A DNA stretch of 26,958 bases from an uncultured Eubacterium sp. (GCA_948468465.1 CAOKJJ010000060.1:1-26958), one strand, 5' to 3'; shown: positions 1 through 9,688, counted from the first letter of the stretch. A program made the numbers and translations. Notes: generated from the letters alone by a model not told the origin.

Positions 1-65
1 CCTGCAGCTATTTGCAGACGAAATTTCTGATAAAAAGTCGGAATCAGGAGGAAGAGCAGACGCGC

Positions 66-1805
66 ATGAATAACCAGCAGTATTTTCAGACAACTTCATT
101 ATCATACCGGCTCAAGGCAGCGGAACGGGAACTGGCGGATTTCCGTTCCGGCGAAGCTTACGTAAAGCTGCGGGCCGAATACGAAGCCATCATCCGCAGC
201 CAGCAAGCCACAATAAAAAAACTCCAGAAAGAGCGTGACAGCTTTTCTTTTTCACGCAAGGAAATCACGCGCCAGTGGATGGACGTGCTGGAGGATGTCC
301 AAAAAGAACATGAAAAAGAAGTAAAGAAATACAAAAAAAACATCACCGAATTGCTGGATATGGTCGTAAGTCTGAAAAAACGGATTGCCGAGTTGGATGA
401 AAAAAGGAAGGAATTGCTGGAGAAGTACTACGAAACGGCGGTAAAACTGCAGGATGCACAGGGCGTTATCTTAAAACTTACCGCACAGGTAAACCATAAT
501 TATGAAAATTCGTCCATGCCATCGTCTAAATGCATTGGCCGTAAAAAGATCATGAACAACCGGGAAAAGACCGGGAAGAAGCCTGGCGGCCAGAAAGACC
601 ACCCGCACCATCCGCGCAAGCCTATGAAACCAGACAAGGTAGTGGAAATACAAACGGAGGAAAAGTTCAAAGACAGCTCCAGGTATGTCCCGACGGGAAA
701 CATTGTTTCCAGACAGACGGTCGGAATCGCCATCGTTCCGGTGGTCACCGAATACCATGCCCTGGAGTTCCATGATAAGAAGAAAGGCCGGAATACACAC
801 TCCGCTTTCCCAGCAGGGGTGGCGGATGACGTGAATTATGATGTATCCATGAAGGCCGTGCTTTTTTTGCTGAACAGCAGGTGCAGCGTGTCGCTGGAGA
901 AAACGGCACAGTTCGTTTGCGACATCACAGACGGCGCCCTCTCGCCATCTGTCGGGATGATCAGCGGCCTGTGCCAGGAATTTTCATTAAAAAGCAAGGC
1001 GGAACAGGACAGCCTGTACAAAGCGCTGCTTGATGTGCCCGTCATGCATGTGGACGGCACAGTGACCAGGGTCAACGGAGACAACAATTCTGTCGTTGTA
1101 TGCAGCAATGGCTGCGCAACCATGTATTTTGCACGGGAAAGCAAAGGCCATGCCGGGATAAAGGGGACACCGGTGGAAACATATGGCGGGATCCTCATCC
1201 ATGACCACGAGGCGTGCTTTTACAGCTGCGGCTCTGACCATCAGGAGTGCATGGTACATATAGAGCGCTACCTTAAGAACAGCATAGAAAATGAGAAAAA
1301 CCTTACCTGGAACAAACAGATGCTGGCCTTGATACAGGAGATGATCCATGAGAACAACATGGCTGCGGAAGGTGTTGCAGACGAAAAAATAGCTGCCTTT
1401 GAGGCAAGGTATGACGCTATCGTGCAGACAGCCACAAAAGAATACGAAGATGAGCCGCCGTCAGACTATTATAAGGATGGGTATAACTTATATTTGCGGA
1501 TGGTTAAATACAAGCATAACCACCTGCTGTTCCTGTCAAATCCGCTTGTGGAGCCTGACAACAACCTGTGTGAACGGAAAGCGCGGGTTTTGAAGGGGAA
1601 AATAAACCAGGCGATCTCCCTGCGCAGCTTTGAACACCTGGTTTATTTTTGTGAATGTCTCAGCGTGCTTGACCATTTTGCAACGGACAATGGAGGAAAC
1701 TTGTATAAATCCGTTCAGGAAGTTTTCAGCCGTGAAAAGCCGGCTAAGGCAAAAGCTGAACTTTCTGATATGGACACGGTTTTGGATGTTCCGACAGCCG
1801 GATAA
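66..1805 (+). mobile_element. IS66-family transposase (TnpC-like)
   Basis: DDE transposase of the IS66 family, catalysing cut-and-paste movement of its insertion sequence. From the ATG at 66 it is 579 aa, slightly longer than the usual 500-550. The N-terminal ~145 residues are charged and predicted coiled coil. A GKKPGGQ motif follows near residue 170, the usual IS66 linker. The catalytic triad is visible as D330 (HVDGT), D380 (ILIHDHEA) and E503 (PDNNLCERKAR), the last being the strongly conserved IS66 signature. I chose 66 because a GGAGGAAGAG ribosome binding site precedes it; the frame is open upstream to an ATG at 12 without such a site. No tnpA or tnpB partner is visible because the window starts here. 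It looks intact. It ends about 150 bp before the promoter of the sugar cluster, so it marks the left edge of the accessory block. Confidence 0.93.
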
Positions 1806-1847
1806 GGTTTGATTATGTACCTGTTTGCTATAGCTTATTACGAAAGG

Positions 1848-1881
1848 CATAAGTAGGGGCTCGAAAAAGCCCCTACTTATG
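1848..1881 (+). terminator. Perfect 14-bp hairpin behind the IS66 transposase
   Basis: CATAAGTAGGGGCT at 1848-1861 is perfectly complementary to 1868-1881, with a 6-nt loop. It is a GC-rich stem but is not followed by a clear T-run, so it may be a weak terminator or part of the insertion sequence's right end. It separates transposase transcription from the sugar cluster. Confidence 0.45.
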
Positions 1882-1954
1882 ATGCCTTAAATTTCCCCAC
1901 CCCGTGAATAGTAACGATATATGATTTATTAACATAAAAGTAGAGTATACTGAC

Positions 1955-1983
1955 TGGACATAGAATGCATGATGTTATATAAT
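1955..1983 (+). promoter_or_regulatory. SigA-type promoter of the sugar/phosphoramidate cluster
   Basis: TGGACA at 1955-1960 and a perfect TATAAT at 1978-1983 are separated by 17 bp. Transcription would start near 1990, giving a leader of about 50 nt before the epimerase-like gene. No other equally good promoter was seen before the gap at 8076. Confidence 0.65.
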
Positions 1984-2040
1984 TGTATATGTTGCTGGGA
2001 GTAATCAAAAAATAGCAAAAGAAATCATGGAGGATATATC

Positions 2041-2697
2041 ATGCACACGGAATTATCAGCATCGATGATGTGCGCGAATTTTGGTAATTTGGAAAAAGAA
2101 ATAAGATTATTAGAAGAGGGTGGGATTGATTCTTTTCATATAGATATTATGGATGGGCAGTTCGTGCCTAATTTTTGTATGGGGATTCAGGATCTGAAAT
2201 GTATACGGCGATTAACCAGAAAACCGGTGGAGGTTCATTTGATGATCAAAAGGCCTTTAAGTTATCTAAAGGTTTTTATAGATGCAGGGGCAGATGTGAT
2301 CTATGTACATCCAGAGGCAGATTATCATCCTGCAACAACGCTTCAGGCAATTATTAGTGCTGGTATTACACCTGGTATAGCGGTTAATCCGGGAACTTCT
2401 TTTGAAACGGTTAATGAGCTCCTTTTTCTTGCAAAAAGAGTTCTGGTTATGAGTGTCAACCCGGGAAATGCGGGACAAGTATTTTTGCCATATATTGGTC
2501 AGAAACTGAACAAGTTTCTTCAGGTAAGAAAAGAACGTGATATTGAAGTCTATTGGGATGGGGCATGTTCAGATGATAAAATAAGAACCTATGCGCCCAA
2601 AGGCGTGAAAGGTTTTGTATTAGGGACAACAGTTTTATTTGGGAAAGGAAGGGAATATGGGAATATTTTGAAAGAGGTACGGGAATATTGTATCTAA
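2041..2697 (+). CDS. Ribulose-phosphate 3-epimerase family protein
   Basis: A 218-aa TIM-barrel protein of the pentulose-5-phosphate 3-epimerase family, which interconverts ketose phosphates at C3 using a bound divalent metal. The family's metal ligands and catalytic acids are all recognisable: H33 and D35 in HIDIMDG, H66 in VEVHLM, and D173 in WDGA. The VNPG..GQ phosphate loop lies at 139-146. The last acid sits in a diverged context (YWDGACSDD rather than VDGGI), suggesting a substrate other than ribulose 5-phosphate. The start ATG follows GGAGGATATATC. It is first in the sugar-modification operon, upstream of GDP-mannose dehydratase, so it probably acts on a sugar phosphate of surface-glycan synthesis. 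That role is inferred from position only; a housekeeping Rpe is less likely here. Confidence 0.85.
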   Translation: MHTELSASMMCANFGNLEKEIRLLEEGGIDSFHIDIMDGQFVPNFCMGIQDLKCIRRLTRKPVEVHLMIKRPLSYLKVFIDAGADVIYVHPEADYHPATTLQAIISAGITPGIAVNPGTSFETVNELLFLAKRVLVMSVNPGNAGQVFLPYIGQKLNKFLQVRKERDIEVYWDGACSDDKIRTYAPKGVKGFVLGTTVLFGKGREYGNILKEVREYCI

Positions 2698-2708
2698 ATT
2701 TTGAATAG

Positions 2709-2849
2709 AAGGAGTATAGTCGGCTTTGCAAAGATATTGATAATAATGAAATTAAAAATGGAACTTTTTGTGAGGGAATACCAGTCATTTCATTTGCGGA
2801 AATTGACAGAGACAAACATAATAGGGTTATGGGGAGGATTGTATATATA
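2709..2849 (+). pseudogene. Remnant of a sugar-enzyme N-terminal Rossmann-like domain
   Basis: The same reading frame as the downstream dehydratase is open from 2709 and encodes about 47 residues, including [19 protein letters not shown]. This resembles the D-N-N-x(n)-G-x(n)-GIPVIS pattern at the N-terminus of FkbM-type methyltransferases and sugar acyltransferases. It has no start codon of its own, and a TAG precedes it at 2706. It looks like what is left of a deleted gene between the epimerase and the dehydratase. The identification rests on one motif only. Confidence 0.35.
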
Positions 2850-3938
2850 GTGAAAAAGGCACTTATTACAGGGATATCTGGCCAAGACGGTTCATATTTA
2901 GCGGAATTGCTGTTAGAAAAAGGCTATGCTGTCCATGGCATAATCAGACGTTCTTCAGTGGATTACAGAGAAAGGATCACACATTTAGAAGGAAATCCAT
3001 ATTTTCATTTGCATTACGGTGACTTGGGAGATTCTATGAGTCTGTTAAACGTAATCGGGAAAATACGTCCGGATGAAATATATAATCTGGCTGCACAGTC
3101 TCATGTTCAGGTCAGCTTTGATGTCCCTGAATTTACAGCAGATGTGGATGCGGTAGGCGTTCTTAGGATATTAGAGGCAGTAAGACTTACCGGACAGGCA
3201 GAAACATGCCGTATATATCAGGCATCCACTTCTGAATTATACGGAAAAGTGGAAGATGTACCTCAGAGCGAGGCAACGCCATTTCATCCGTACAGTCCAT
3301 ATGCAGTGGCAAAACAATACGGATTTTGGATCGTAAAAGAATACAGGGAAGCTTATGGTATGTTTTGCTGCTCGGGAATTTTGTTTAATCATGAGTCAGA
3401 ACGGCGCGGAGAAACATTTGTTACCAGAAAGATTACGCTTGCGGCTGCCAGGATTGCACAGGGCAGGCAGGAAAAACTGTATCTGGGGAATCTTTCGGCG
3501 TTGCGGGACTGGGGATATGCCCGTGATTATGTAGAGTGTATGTGGCTGATGCTTCAGAATGATCAGCCGGAGGACTATGTGATTGCTACAGGCATTCAGC
3601 ATTCTGTTCGGGAATTTTGCCAGCTCGCTTTTCATTTTGCGGGAATTGAGCTGGAATTTCAGGGGAATGGAATAGATGAGAAGGGAATTGAGAAAGAATC
3701 TGGAAGGGTGATTGTGGAAGTCTCACCTGATTTTTACCGTCCGACAGATGTCATAAACCTTTGCGGAGATCCGACAAAAGCAATGAAAGAGTTGGGATGG
3801 AATCCTGCGAAAACAGGCTTTGAAGATCTGGTAAGGCTTATGGTCGATCATGATATGAAAAAAACTGCGATGGAAAGAGCTGAAAAAGAGATCAGAGTCA
3901 ATTTGGAGGAATATCTGGAAAAAGGTGTTGTAAAGTAA
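2850..3938 (+). CDS. gmd: GDP-mannose 4,6-dehydratase
   Basis: NADP-dependent short-chain dehydrogenase converting GDP-D-mannose to GDP-4-keto-6-deoxy-D-mannose, the first step towards GDP-L-fucose and related deoxysugars. The Rossmann motif GISGQDG is at residues 8-14. The active-site residues T127 and E129 (STSELYG) and Y151/K155 (YxxxK in YAVAKQ) are all present, and the RR(S) cofactor loop at 33-35 is typical. The length of 362 aa is normal. I prefer the GTG at 2850, giving VKKALITG, because the family starts just before that strand and GGGGAGG lies upstream. An in-frame ATG at 2829 would add seven residues but lacks a ribosome binding site. The gene is followed 27 nt later by the enzyme that uses its product. 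Confidence 0.95.
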   Translation: MKKALITGISGQDGSYLAELLLEKGYAVHGIIRRSSVDYRERITHLEGNPYFHLHYGDLGDSMSLLNVIGKIRPDEIYNLAAQSHVQVSFDVPEFTADVDAVGVLRILEAVRLTGQAETCRIYQASTSELYGKVEDVPQSEATPFHPYSPYAVAKQYGFWIVKEYREAYGMFCCSGILFNHESERRGETFVTRKITLAAARIAQGRQEKLYLGNLSALRDWGYARDYVECMWLMLQNDQPEDYVIATGIQHSVREFCQLAFHFAGIELEFQGNGIDEKGIEKESGRVIVEVSPDFYRPTDVINLCGDPTKAMKELGWNPAKTGFEDLVRLMVDHDMKKTAMERAEKEIRVNLEEYLEKGVVK

Positions 3939-3965
3939 TAGATTACGCTGTAGGGAGATACAAAA

Positions 3966-4907
3966 ATGGATAAGAATGATAAGATCTTTGTAGCAGGCCA
4001 TAAAGGTATGGTGGGTTCTGCGATTGTAAGAGAATTAGAGAAGCAGGGATATTCCAATATCGTACTGCGTACGCATAGCGAGCTGGATCTGACCAGACAG
4101 CACGATGTTGAGGATTTTTTTGAAGCTGAAAAGCCGGACTATGTATTTCTTGCAGCAGGGAAGGTTGGCGGGATTGCAGCGAATGCCGAGGCAATGGCTG
4201 ATTTTATGTATGAGAATATGGTGCTGGAAATGAATGTGATCCATGCGGCCTGGAAGAATGGATGTAAGAAACTGGAGTTTTTGGGCTCTTCCTGTATTTA
4301 TCCACGCCTTGCGCCGCAACCGATGCCGGAAAGCTGTCTGCTGACGAGTGAGCTGGAGAAAACAAATGAAGCTTATGCGCTGGCGAAGATCAGCGGACTG
4401 AAGTATTGTGAATATCTGAACAGGCAGTATGGGATGGACTATATTTCTGTCATGCCTACCAATTTGTATGGGCCGAATGATAATTATCATCCGACGCACA
4501 GTCATGTGCTGCCTGCTATGATTCGAAGGTTCCATGAGGCAAAGGAAGCAGGAGCATCTTCTGTTACATGCTGGGGGGACGGGAGTGCTTTGCGTGAGTT
4601 TTTATATGTGGATGATTTGGCAGATTTTTGCGTATTTTTAATGAATCATTATAGTGGAAATGAGACAGTAAATGCAGGTACAGGTAAGGAACTTTCTATT
4701 AGAGAATTGGCTGAGATAATTGCTCAGGTGATAGGATACAAGGGAGAGATTTTATGGGATACAAGTAAACCTAATGGAACGCCACGAAAATTACTTGATG
4801 TGAGTAAGGCAGCTGCTTTGGGATGGAGATATAAAACGGAACTGAAAGAAGGAATAAGACTTGCTTATGAAGATTTTTTAAGTCAGCCAATTAGAGTAGA
4901 GAGATAG
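3966..4907 (+). CDS. fcl: GDP-L-fucose synthase (WcaG family)
   Basis: Dual-function NADPH-dependent epimerase/reductase turning GDP-4-keto-6-deoxymannose into GDP-L-fucose. It is 313 aa, the usual length. The nucleotide-binding loop GHKGMVG is at residues 11-17. The full active site is seen: S108 and C110 in LGSSCIYP, Y137/K141 in YALAK, and H180 in THSHVL. It follows GDP-mannose dehydratase in the same operon, so the two form a standard module. Related WcaG-like reductases can also act on GDP-heptoses in Campylobacter capsules, so the exact sugar is not certain. The ATG follows a GGGAGATACAAAA site. Confidence 0.94.
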   Translation: MDKNDKIFVAGHKGMVGSAIVRELEKQGYSNIVLRTHSELDLTRQHDVEDFFEAEKPDYVFLAAGKVGGIAANAEAMADFMYENMVLEMNVIHAAWKNGCKKLEFLGSSCIYPRLAPQPMPESCLLTSELEKTNEAYALAKISGLKYCEYLNRQYGMDYISVMPTNLYGPNDNYHPTHSHVLPAMIRRFHEAKEAGASSVTCWGDGSALREFLYVDDLADFCVFLMNHYSGNETVNAGTGKELSIRELAEIIAQVIGYKGEILWDTSKPNGTPRKLLDVSKAAALGWRYKTELKEGIRLAYEDFLSQPIRVER

Positions 4908-4939
4908 ATAGTTGTTTAGTGATTAACGAGGAGATGTAA

Positions 4940-7291
4940 ATGACGCGGGAAAGATTAGGAACAAAGGCAGAAACATTGCAAAAAATGTATCAGCGATTAA
5001 GCAATGCAAAAGTACTTCCACAGTTTTGTTTTACAGTAGGTAGCTGGCATAGTGAAAAAGAACAGGTTCTTAAAAAATATGAAAAACTTGAATGGAAAGA
5101 TTTAGTGGTAGTTCGCAGTAGTTCACAGATGGAAGATACTTCTACACAATCTTTTGCGGGGATTTATGAGTCTATATTAAATGTTTCTGGAATGAAAAGT
5201 TTTATGGATGCGGTGAATCAGGTTATTGCATCGTATCATATAAACACAGACTATTCAAATATTCGACTGCAGGATCAGATACTTGTCCAGCCAATGCTTC
5301 AACACGTGAAATCCTGTGGAGTAGCATTTACAGTTGATCCAAATACACTTGGAAGTTATTATGTAATCAATTATAATAACACTGGATCTACCAGTGCTGT
5401 CACATCCGGAAACGGTACAGACAATGTTTTATTTTATCAGTTTAAAGGAAGCGAATGTGAACATACATCAGATGAAATGAAAAAGTTATGCAATGCATTA
5501 AAAGAATTGGAGATTTTTTGGGGACGAGAAAACCTGGATGTTGAGTTTGCATTTACCGAAAGCGGACAACTTTATATTCTTCAGGTACGTACATTATGTT
5601 TAAATGGGCAACAAGTTGAGCTTAAGAAGCAGAAAACAGAACTGGAACGCATAGAAGCGAAGATTCGCCGTGAACAGACAAAAAAGCCATTTTTATGTGG
5701 AGAAAAAGCAATTTACAGTGTGATGACTGACTGGAATCCGGCAGAGATGATCGGGATACGTCCCAAACCACTGGCTTTATCTTTATACAGAGAAATTATT
5801 ACAGATAGTGTTTGGGCATATCAAAGAGATAATTATGGATACCGTAATCTAAGAAGTTTTCCGTTAATGGTAGATTTTGCGGGATTGCCGTATATTGATG
5901 TCCGCGTCAGTTTTAATTCTTTTGTTCCAGCAGAGTTGGAAGAGGAGCTTAGTGAAAAGCTGGTGAATTATTATATTAATCGATTGGTTGAAAGCCCGCA
6001 GAAACATGACAAAGCTGAATTTGAGATACTGTTTTCCTGTTATACACTTGATTTGCCGGAACGGATCCAGGTTTTAAAGGAGTATGGTTTTACAGAAGAA
6101 GAAATTAAGAAAATATTGGATGCACTTCGAAACGTTACCAATCACATTATAGATCATAAAAAAGGTTTGTGGCGGAAAGACTATGAAAAAATTCAACTGT
6201 TAAATAAGCGGTATGATGAAATTATGGAAAGCAGCATGGAGGATATCGAAAAAATATACTGGTTGTTGGAAGATTGCAAACGGTATGGAACACTTCCATT
6301 TGCAGGACTGGCCAGGGGTGCATTTATTGCCGTGCAGATTCTAAAGTCGTTGACAACTTGTAACATTTTGACAGAATCTGACTATGAATCATTTATGAAT
6401 GAAGTGAATACAGTTAGTTCAAATATGAATGCAGATTTTCGAAACTTGTCAAAAAGTGCATTTTTGAAAAAATACGGACATCTGAGGCCAGGAACCTATG
6501 ATATTACTTCTCTGAGGTATGACGAAGCGCCGGAATTGTATTTTGAATGGAAAGAGAATGGTGAACAACAGGAAACAAATGTAAAAGAATTTCGGCTTTC
6601 TTTGAAGCAGTTGGCAGAATTGAAAAAGAAATTGCTTGAAAACGGACTGACAAACGATATACTGGAGTTAATGGATTTTATTAAAACGGTGATTGAAAGC
6701 CGTGAGTATGGCAAGTTTGTATTTACGAGAAATCTGAGTAAAGTGATACAGATGATTGAAAATCTAGGACGGCGGGAAGACATTTCTGTGGAAGAGTGTG
6801 CATTTATTAATATACATACTATTTATGAAATATATTCGTCTACAAAGGATATTCGCTCAGAGTTTTTATATTCTATTCAGCAGGGAAAACATAATTTTGA
6901 AATCACGCAGACGATTACCCTTCCGCCGGTTATTATTAATCCGGAAGACGTTATAAGGTTTTATTATCCGGATTCAGAACCGAATTTTATTACTTCAGGT
7001 AAAGTAACCGGAGATGTATGTCTGCTGGAAACATTACATGGTTCATACGATTTGAAGGAAAAAATTGTTTTAATACCAAGCGCAGATCCTGGATACGATT
7101 GGATTTTTTCACATGGAATAGGCGGATTTATTACAATGTATGGGGGTGCAAATTCCCATATGGCTATACGTGCAGGAGAATTGAGGATACCAGCAGCAGT
7201 TGGAGTAGGAGAGAAACAGTTTCAGCAATATAAGAATGCTTTGTGTTTGGAAATAGATGCACAGGGCAAAACGATTAAAATTTTAAGGTAA
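4940..7291 (+). CDS. PEP-synthase-like L-glutamine kinase (Cj1418-type, phosphoramidate synthesis)
   Basis: A 783-aa protein with the architecture of PEP synthase/pyruvate phosphate dikinase: an N-terminal ATP-grasp (VVVRSSS at 56-62, SFAGIYES at 71-78, and a Q-V-R motif in YILQVRT), a long central region, and a C-terminal swivelling domain. The phospho-carrier histidine is H740 in GGANSHMAI. It lacks the PEP/pyruvate TIM-barrel domain of true PEP synthase. C. jejuni Cj1418 has this architecture and size. It phosphorylates the amide nitrogen of L-glutamine (ATP to AMP plus phosphate), the first step of O-methyl phosphoramidate synthesis. The neighbours are the other enzymes of that route, which makes this reading much stronger than a generic PEP-utilising protein. 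It follows GDP-fucose synthase by 32 nt, with a GAGGAGATGTAA site. Confidence 0.88.
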   Translation: MTRERLGTKAETLQKMYQRLSNAKVLPQFCFTVGSWHSEKEQVLKKYEKLEWKDLVVVRSSSQMEDTSTQSFAGIYESILNVSGMKSFMDAVNQVIASYHINTDYSNIRLQDQILVQPMLQHVKSCGVAFTVDPNTLGSYYVINYNNTGSTSAVTSGNGTDNVLFYQFKGSECEHTSDEMKKLCNALKELEIFWGRENLDVEFAFTESGQLYILQVRTLCLNGQQVELKKQKTELERIEAKIRREQTKKPFLCGEKAIYSVMTDWNPAEMIGIRPKPLALSLYREIITDSVWAYQRDNYGYRNLRSFPLMVDFAGLPYIDVRVSFNSFVPAELEEELSEKLVNYYINRLVESPQKHDKAEFEILFSCYTLDLPERIQVLKEYGFTEEEIKKILDALRNVTNHIIDHKKGLWRKDYEKIQLLNKRYDEIMESSMEDIEKIYWLLEDCKRYGTLPFAGLARGAFIAVQILKSLTTCNILTESDYESFMNEVNTVSSNMNADFRNLSKSAFLKKYGHLRPGTYDITSLRYDEAPELYFEWKENGEQQETNVKEFRLSLKQLAELKKKLLENGLTNDILELMDFIKTVIESREYGKFVFTRNLSKVIQMIENLGRREDISVEECAFINIHTIYEIYSSTKDIRSEFLYSIQQGKHNFEITQTITLPPVIINPEDVIRFYYPDSEPNFITSGKVTGDVCLLETLHGSYDLKEKIVLIPSADPGYDWIFSHGIGGFITMYGGANSHMAIRAGELRIPAAVGVGEKQFQQYKNALCLEIDAQGKTIKILR

Positions 7292-7304
7292 AGGAGAAAA
7301 AGAA

Positions 7305-8075
7305 ATGAAACATGGAGATTTTACGGAATTAGCAAAATTTTATGCAAACCGCCCTGGATATTCCAAAGTTGTATTGGAATGTCTGAAAAATCATGTCTTT
7401 AACACTACAGGAGAAGGCAAAGTTGCCGATATTGGCGCTGGAACGGGGAAATTAACAGAGAATCTGGCAGAAATCGGTTTACAAGGTTTTGCAGTGGAAC
7501 CGAATGAAGCTATGCGCAATGAGGCAGCTAAAAATTCGTGGGGGGGGGTATTTTCATGGTCAGCTGGTTCTGCGGAAGAAACGCAGCTTAGCGATAATTG
7601 TGTAAGCTGGGCGTTAATGGGTTCTTCTTTTCATTGGGCAGACTATCATCAGGCAATGAAAGAATTTTACCGGATATTGGTTCCAGGTGGTTTTTTTACG
7701 GCTATTTGGAATCCACGAGATATTGAGAGCAGTGAACTGCACAAAAAGATAGAAGATGCTGTTTATTCGGAAGTTCCACAGATGAAGCGTATTTCCTCTG
7801 GAAAGTCTATAACGACAGAAGAGATGAAAGAAAAACTGCTTAGCGGAGGATATTTTAAAGATATTCTTTTTGTTGAGGCTCCGCATACGGAGCTCATGAC
7901 AAAAGAAAGATATATGAATACATGGAAATCTGTAAATGATATACAGGTACAGGCGGGAGAAGAAGGATTTCAGAGAATTCTCGCAAAAATAGAAAATATT
8001 ATATGTGATTATGATGAGATTGAGGTTCCTTATCTTTCCAGATCATGGACAGTGCAAAGTTGTAAACGGGGTTAA
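7305..8075 (+). CDS. SAM-dependent methyltransferase with in-frame G9 tract (phosphoramidate cluster)
   Basis: A 256-aa class I methyltransferase. SAM motif I is DIGAGTG at residues 42-48, with the acidic ribose-binding position in AVEPNEAM about 20 residues later. The C-terminal third is helical, as in Methyltransf_11-type proteins. It begins 13 nt after the glutamine kinase with AAGGAGAAAAAG, so the two are probably co-translated. It parallels Cj1419/Cj1420 of C. jejuni, the candidate methylases for O-methyl phosphoramidate. Nine consecutive G at 7540-7548 encode W-G-G. Gain of one G would end the protein at about 7591 and loss of one at about 7605, so slippage would switch the gene off. 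It is related to the next gene, sharing the same N-terminal layout and motif positions. The exact acceptor is inferred. Confidence 0.85.
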   Translation: MKHGDFTELAKFYANRPGYSKVVLECLKNHVFNTTGEGKVADIGAGTGKLTENLAEIGLQGFAVEPNEAMRNEAAKNSWGGVFSWSAGSAEETQLSDNCVSWALMGSSFHWADYHQAMKEFYRILVPGGFFTAIWNPRDIESSELHKKIEDAVYSEVPQMKRISSGKSITTEEMKEKLLSGGYFKDILFVEAPHTELMTKERYMNTWKSVNDIQVQAGEEGFQRILAKIENIICDYDEIEVPYLSRSWTVQSCKRG

Positions 8076-8090
8076 AAATTACAAATAATG

Positions 8091-8132
8091 ATTGCATTAT
8101 TATTTAAGTAACCAAATTTGCAATGATGCAAT
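8091..8132. promoter_or_regulatory. Inverted repeat in the gap between the two methyltransferases
   Basis: ATTGCATTATT at 8091-8101 pairs with AATGATGCAAT at 8122-8132 with one mismatch, around a 20-nt loop. It lies in the only large gap (181 bp) in the cluster. TATAAT occurs 14 bp further on, at about 8147, without a well-placed -35. It could be an operator or a weak attenuator; no T-run supports a standard terminator. Confidence 0.3.
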
Positions 8133-8256
8133 TGTTGAGTGAGGTTATAATAACTGCTAAATATGCTTTTGTTTAGGATGGAATGAATCTATTATTTTCT
8201 ATGCCTTTCATTCTGATCTGTATTCTGTATCAAAATAAAGAAAGGATCTATACAAA

Positions 8257-9006
8257 ATGAAAACAGAATGGGATTACACAGAATTAGCAGAGGCATATTT
8301 AAAAAGGCCAGATTACGCACAAAGCGCAATTGACCAAATGCTGCAGACAGCTGGGGTCAAAAAAGGCGATGCAGCCTGTGATGTTGGTGCAGGTGCGGCA
8401 CATTTGACTCTAAAACTGGCTGAGTATGGACTTAATGTATGTGCAGTTGAACCAAATGATGCCATGCGTGCGAACGGAGTGAAGCGTACAAGCCAGTTTG
8501 AAAATGTGAAGTGGTTTGAAGGAGTTGGGGAAGATACCGGAATGGATAACGACCAATTTAATATTGTAACGTTTGGCTCTTCTTTTAACGTATGTAATCG
8601 ACAGGAAGCTTTAAAAGAAGCGAAAAGGATTTTGAAAGACGGCGGATGGTTTGCATGTATGTGGAATCACAGAGATTTATCAGATCCGCTGCAAAAAGAG
8701 ATTGAGGATATATTAAAAGAACAGATTGAGGATTACAGTTATGGAACAAGACGTGAAGATCAGACGGAAGTGATTCAGGAAAGCGGATTATTTCATGATG
8801 TGGTTTATGTAGAAGGTATTGTGGTGCATGAGATTTTGGCGGAGGATTTTATAGAGGGCTGGAAATCACATGGTACGGTACAGCGCCAATCTAAAGATAA
8901 ATTTGAATTTATCAATGCGAAAATACGGGAAACAGTAGAAGCAAAGGGAGAAAAGTATTTAAAAGTTCCATATACGACAAGAATATGGATGGCGCAGCTG
9001 AAATAG
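8257..9006 (+). CDS. SAM-dependent methyltransferase, paralogue of the preceding gene
   Basis: A 249-aa class I methyltransferase with motif I as DVGAGAA at residues 42-48, so the third glycine of the usual GxGxG is alanine. AVEPNDAM follows as the ribose-binding strand. It shares layout with the upstream methyltransferase: the start K-x-x-(D/Y)-TEL, PNxAMR, (S)SF near residue 110 and a W-N-(P/H)-RD segment. The two look like an ancient duplication. The pair corresponds to the two methylase genes Cj1419/Cj1420 of the C. jejuni phosphoramidate locus. AAAGAAAGGATC precedes the ATG. The 181-bp gap upstream suggests it may also be transcribed separately. Confidence 0.85.
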   Translation: MKTEWDYTELAEAYLKRPDYAQSAIDQMLQTAGVKKGDAACDVGAGAAHLTLKLAEYGLNVCAVEPNDAMRANGVKRTSQFENVKWFEGVGEDTGMDNDQFNIVTFGSSFNVCNRQEALKEAKRILKDGGWFACMWNHRDLSDPLQKEIEDILKEQIEDYSYGTRREDQTEVIQESGLFHDVVYVEGIVVHEILAEDFIEGWKSHGTVQRQSKDKFEFINAKIRETVEAKGEKYLKVPYTTRIWMAQLK

Positions 9007-9085
9007 AGTGCATTCCAGAAAATCAGTGCTTATAGAGTAAGAGAGAGCGAAGAGAGGTTTTGTAATAACCAGACGGGAAAATAAT

Positions 9086-9688
9086 ATGAAAATAGTTCTA
9101 TACACACAAAGAGTAGAAATTATAGAAAGTTATGGAGAACGAAGAGACTGTGCAGACCAAAATATCCCACGCTTTATCAAAGCGTGCGGATATTTGCCTG
9201 TTCCAGTATCGAATGTCGGTGAGATTGCCATACAGATGGCGGAAGAAATAAAACCAGCGGGAATCATATTTACTGGCGGCAACAGCCTTGTGAAATATGG
9301 GGGCGATGCGCCTGAACGTGATCATATGGAAAAAAAGCTGCTGGAGTATGCGATAGAACGGAAAATACCTGTGTATGGGTTTTGCAGGGGAATGCAGGTG
9401 ATCCTGGATTATTTTAGGTGTATGCTGGAAGAGGTAAAAGGACATGTGGCTGTGCATCATATAATTTCTGGGGATATAGGCGAGCTGGAAGTGAATAGTT
9501 TTCATAATCAGGCGTGCTTTCATGCGGTGGCGCCGTTAAAGGTGCTTGCACGGGCGGATGATGGTGTTGTGGAAGCTGTTTGCTGCCGGGAAAAGTATTT
9601 GTTAGGAACGATGTGGCATCCGGAACGTGAAGAGCCTTTTGCGGGTGCAGATATTATCCGGGTGCAGCAGTTTTTTGCTGAAAAGTGA
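9086..9688 (+). CDS. Class I amidotransferase-like hydrolase (Cj1417-type, gamma-glutamyl-CDP-amidate hydrolase)
   Basis: A 200-aa peptidase C26/GATase-1 fold protein. The catalytic triad is visible as C100 in GFCRGMQ and H178/E180 in MWHPER, and the FTGG strand at 62-65 is typical. In C. jejuni the equally sized Cj1417 hydrolyses CDP-L-glutamine (made by Cj1416 from glutamine phosphate and CTP) to glutamate and cytidine diphosphoramidate. The gene lies between the methyltransferases and a nucleotidyltransferase, consistent with that step. Taken alone it could be called a gamma-glutamyl-GABA hydrolase (PuuD-like), but the neighbours argue against polyamine catabolism. The ribosome binding site (GGGAAAATA) is weak. 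Confidence 0.86.
   Translation: MKIVLYTQRVEIIESYGERRDCADQNIPRFIKACGYLPVPVSNVGEIAIQMAEEIKPAGIIFTGGNSLVKYGGDAPERDHMEKKLLEYAIERKIPVYGFCRGMQVILDYFRCMLEEVKGHVAVHHIISGDIGELEVNSFHNQACFHAVAPLKVLARADDGVVEAVCCREKYLLGTMWHPEREEPFAGADIIRVQQFFAEK

Noticed and set aside
8076..8256. Riboswitch in the gap between methyltransferases
   Set aside because: I see only a simple imperfect inverted repeat and no recognisable SAM-riboswitch or other aptamer core, and no terminator.
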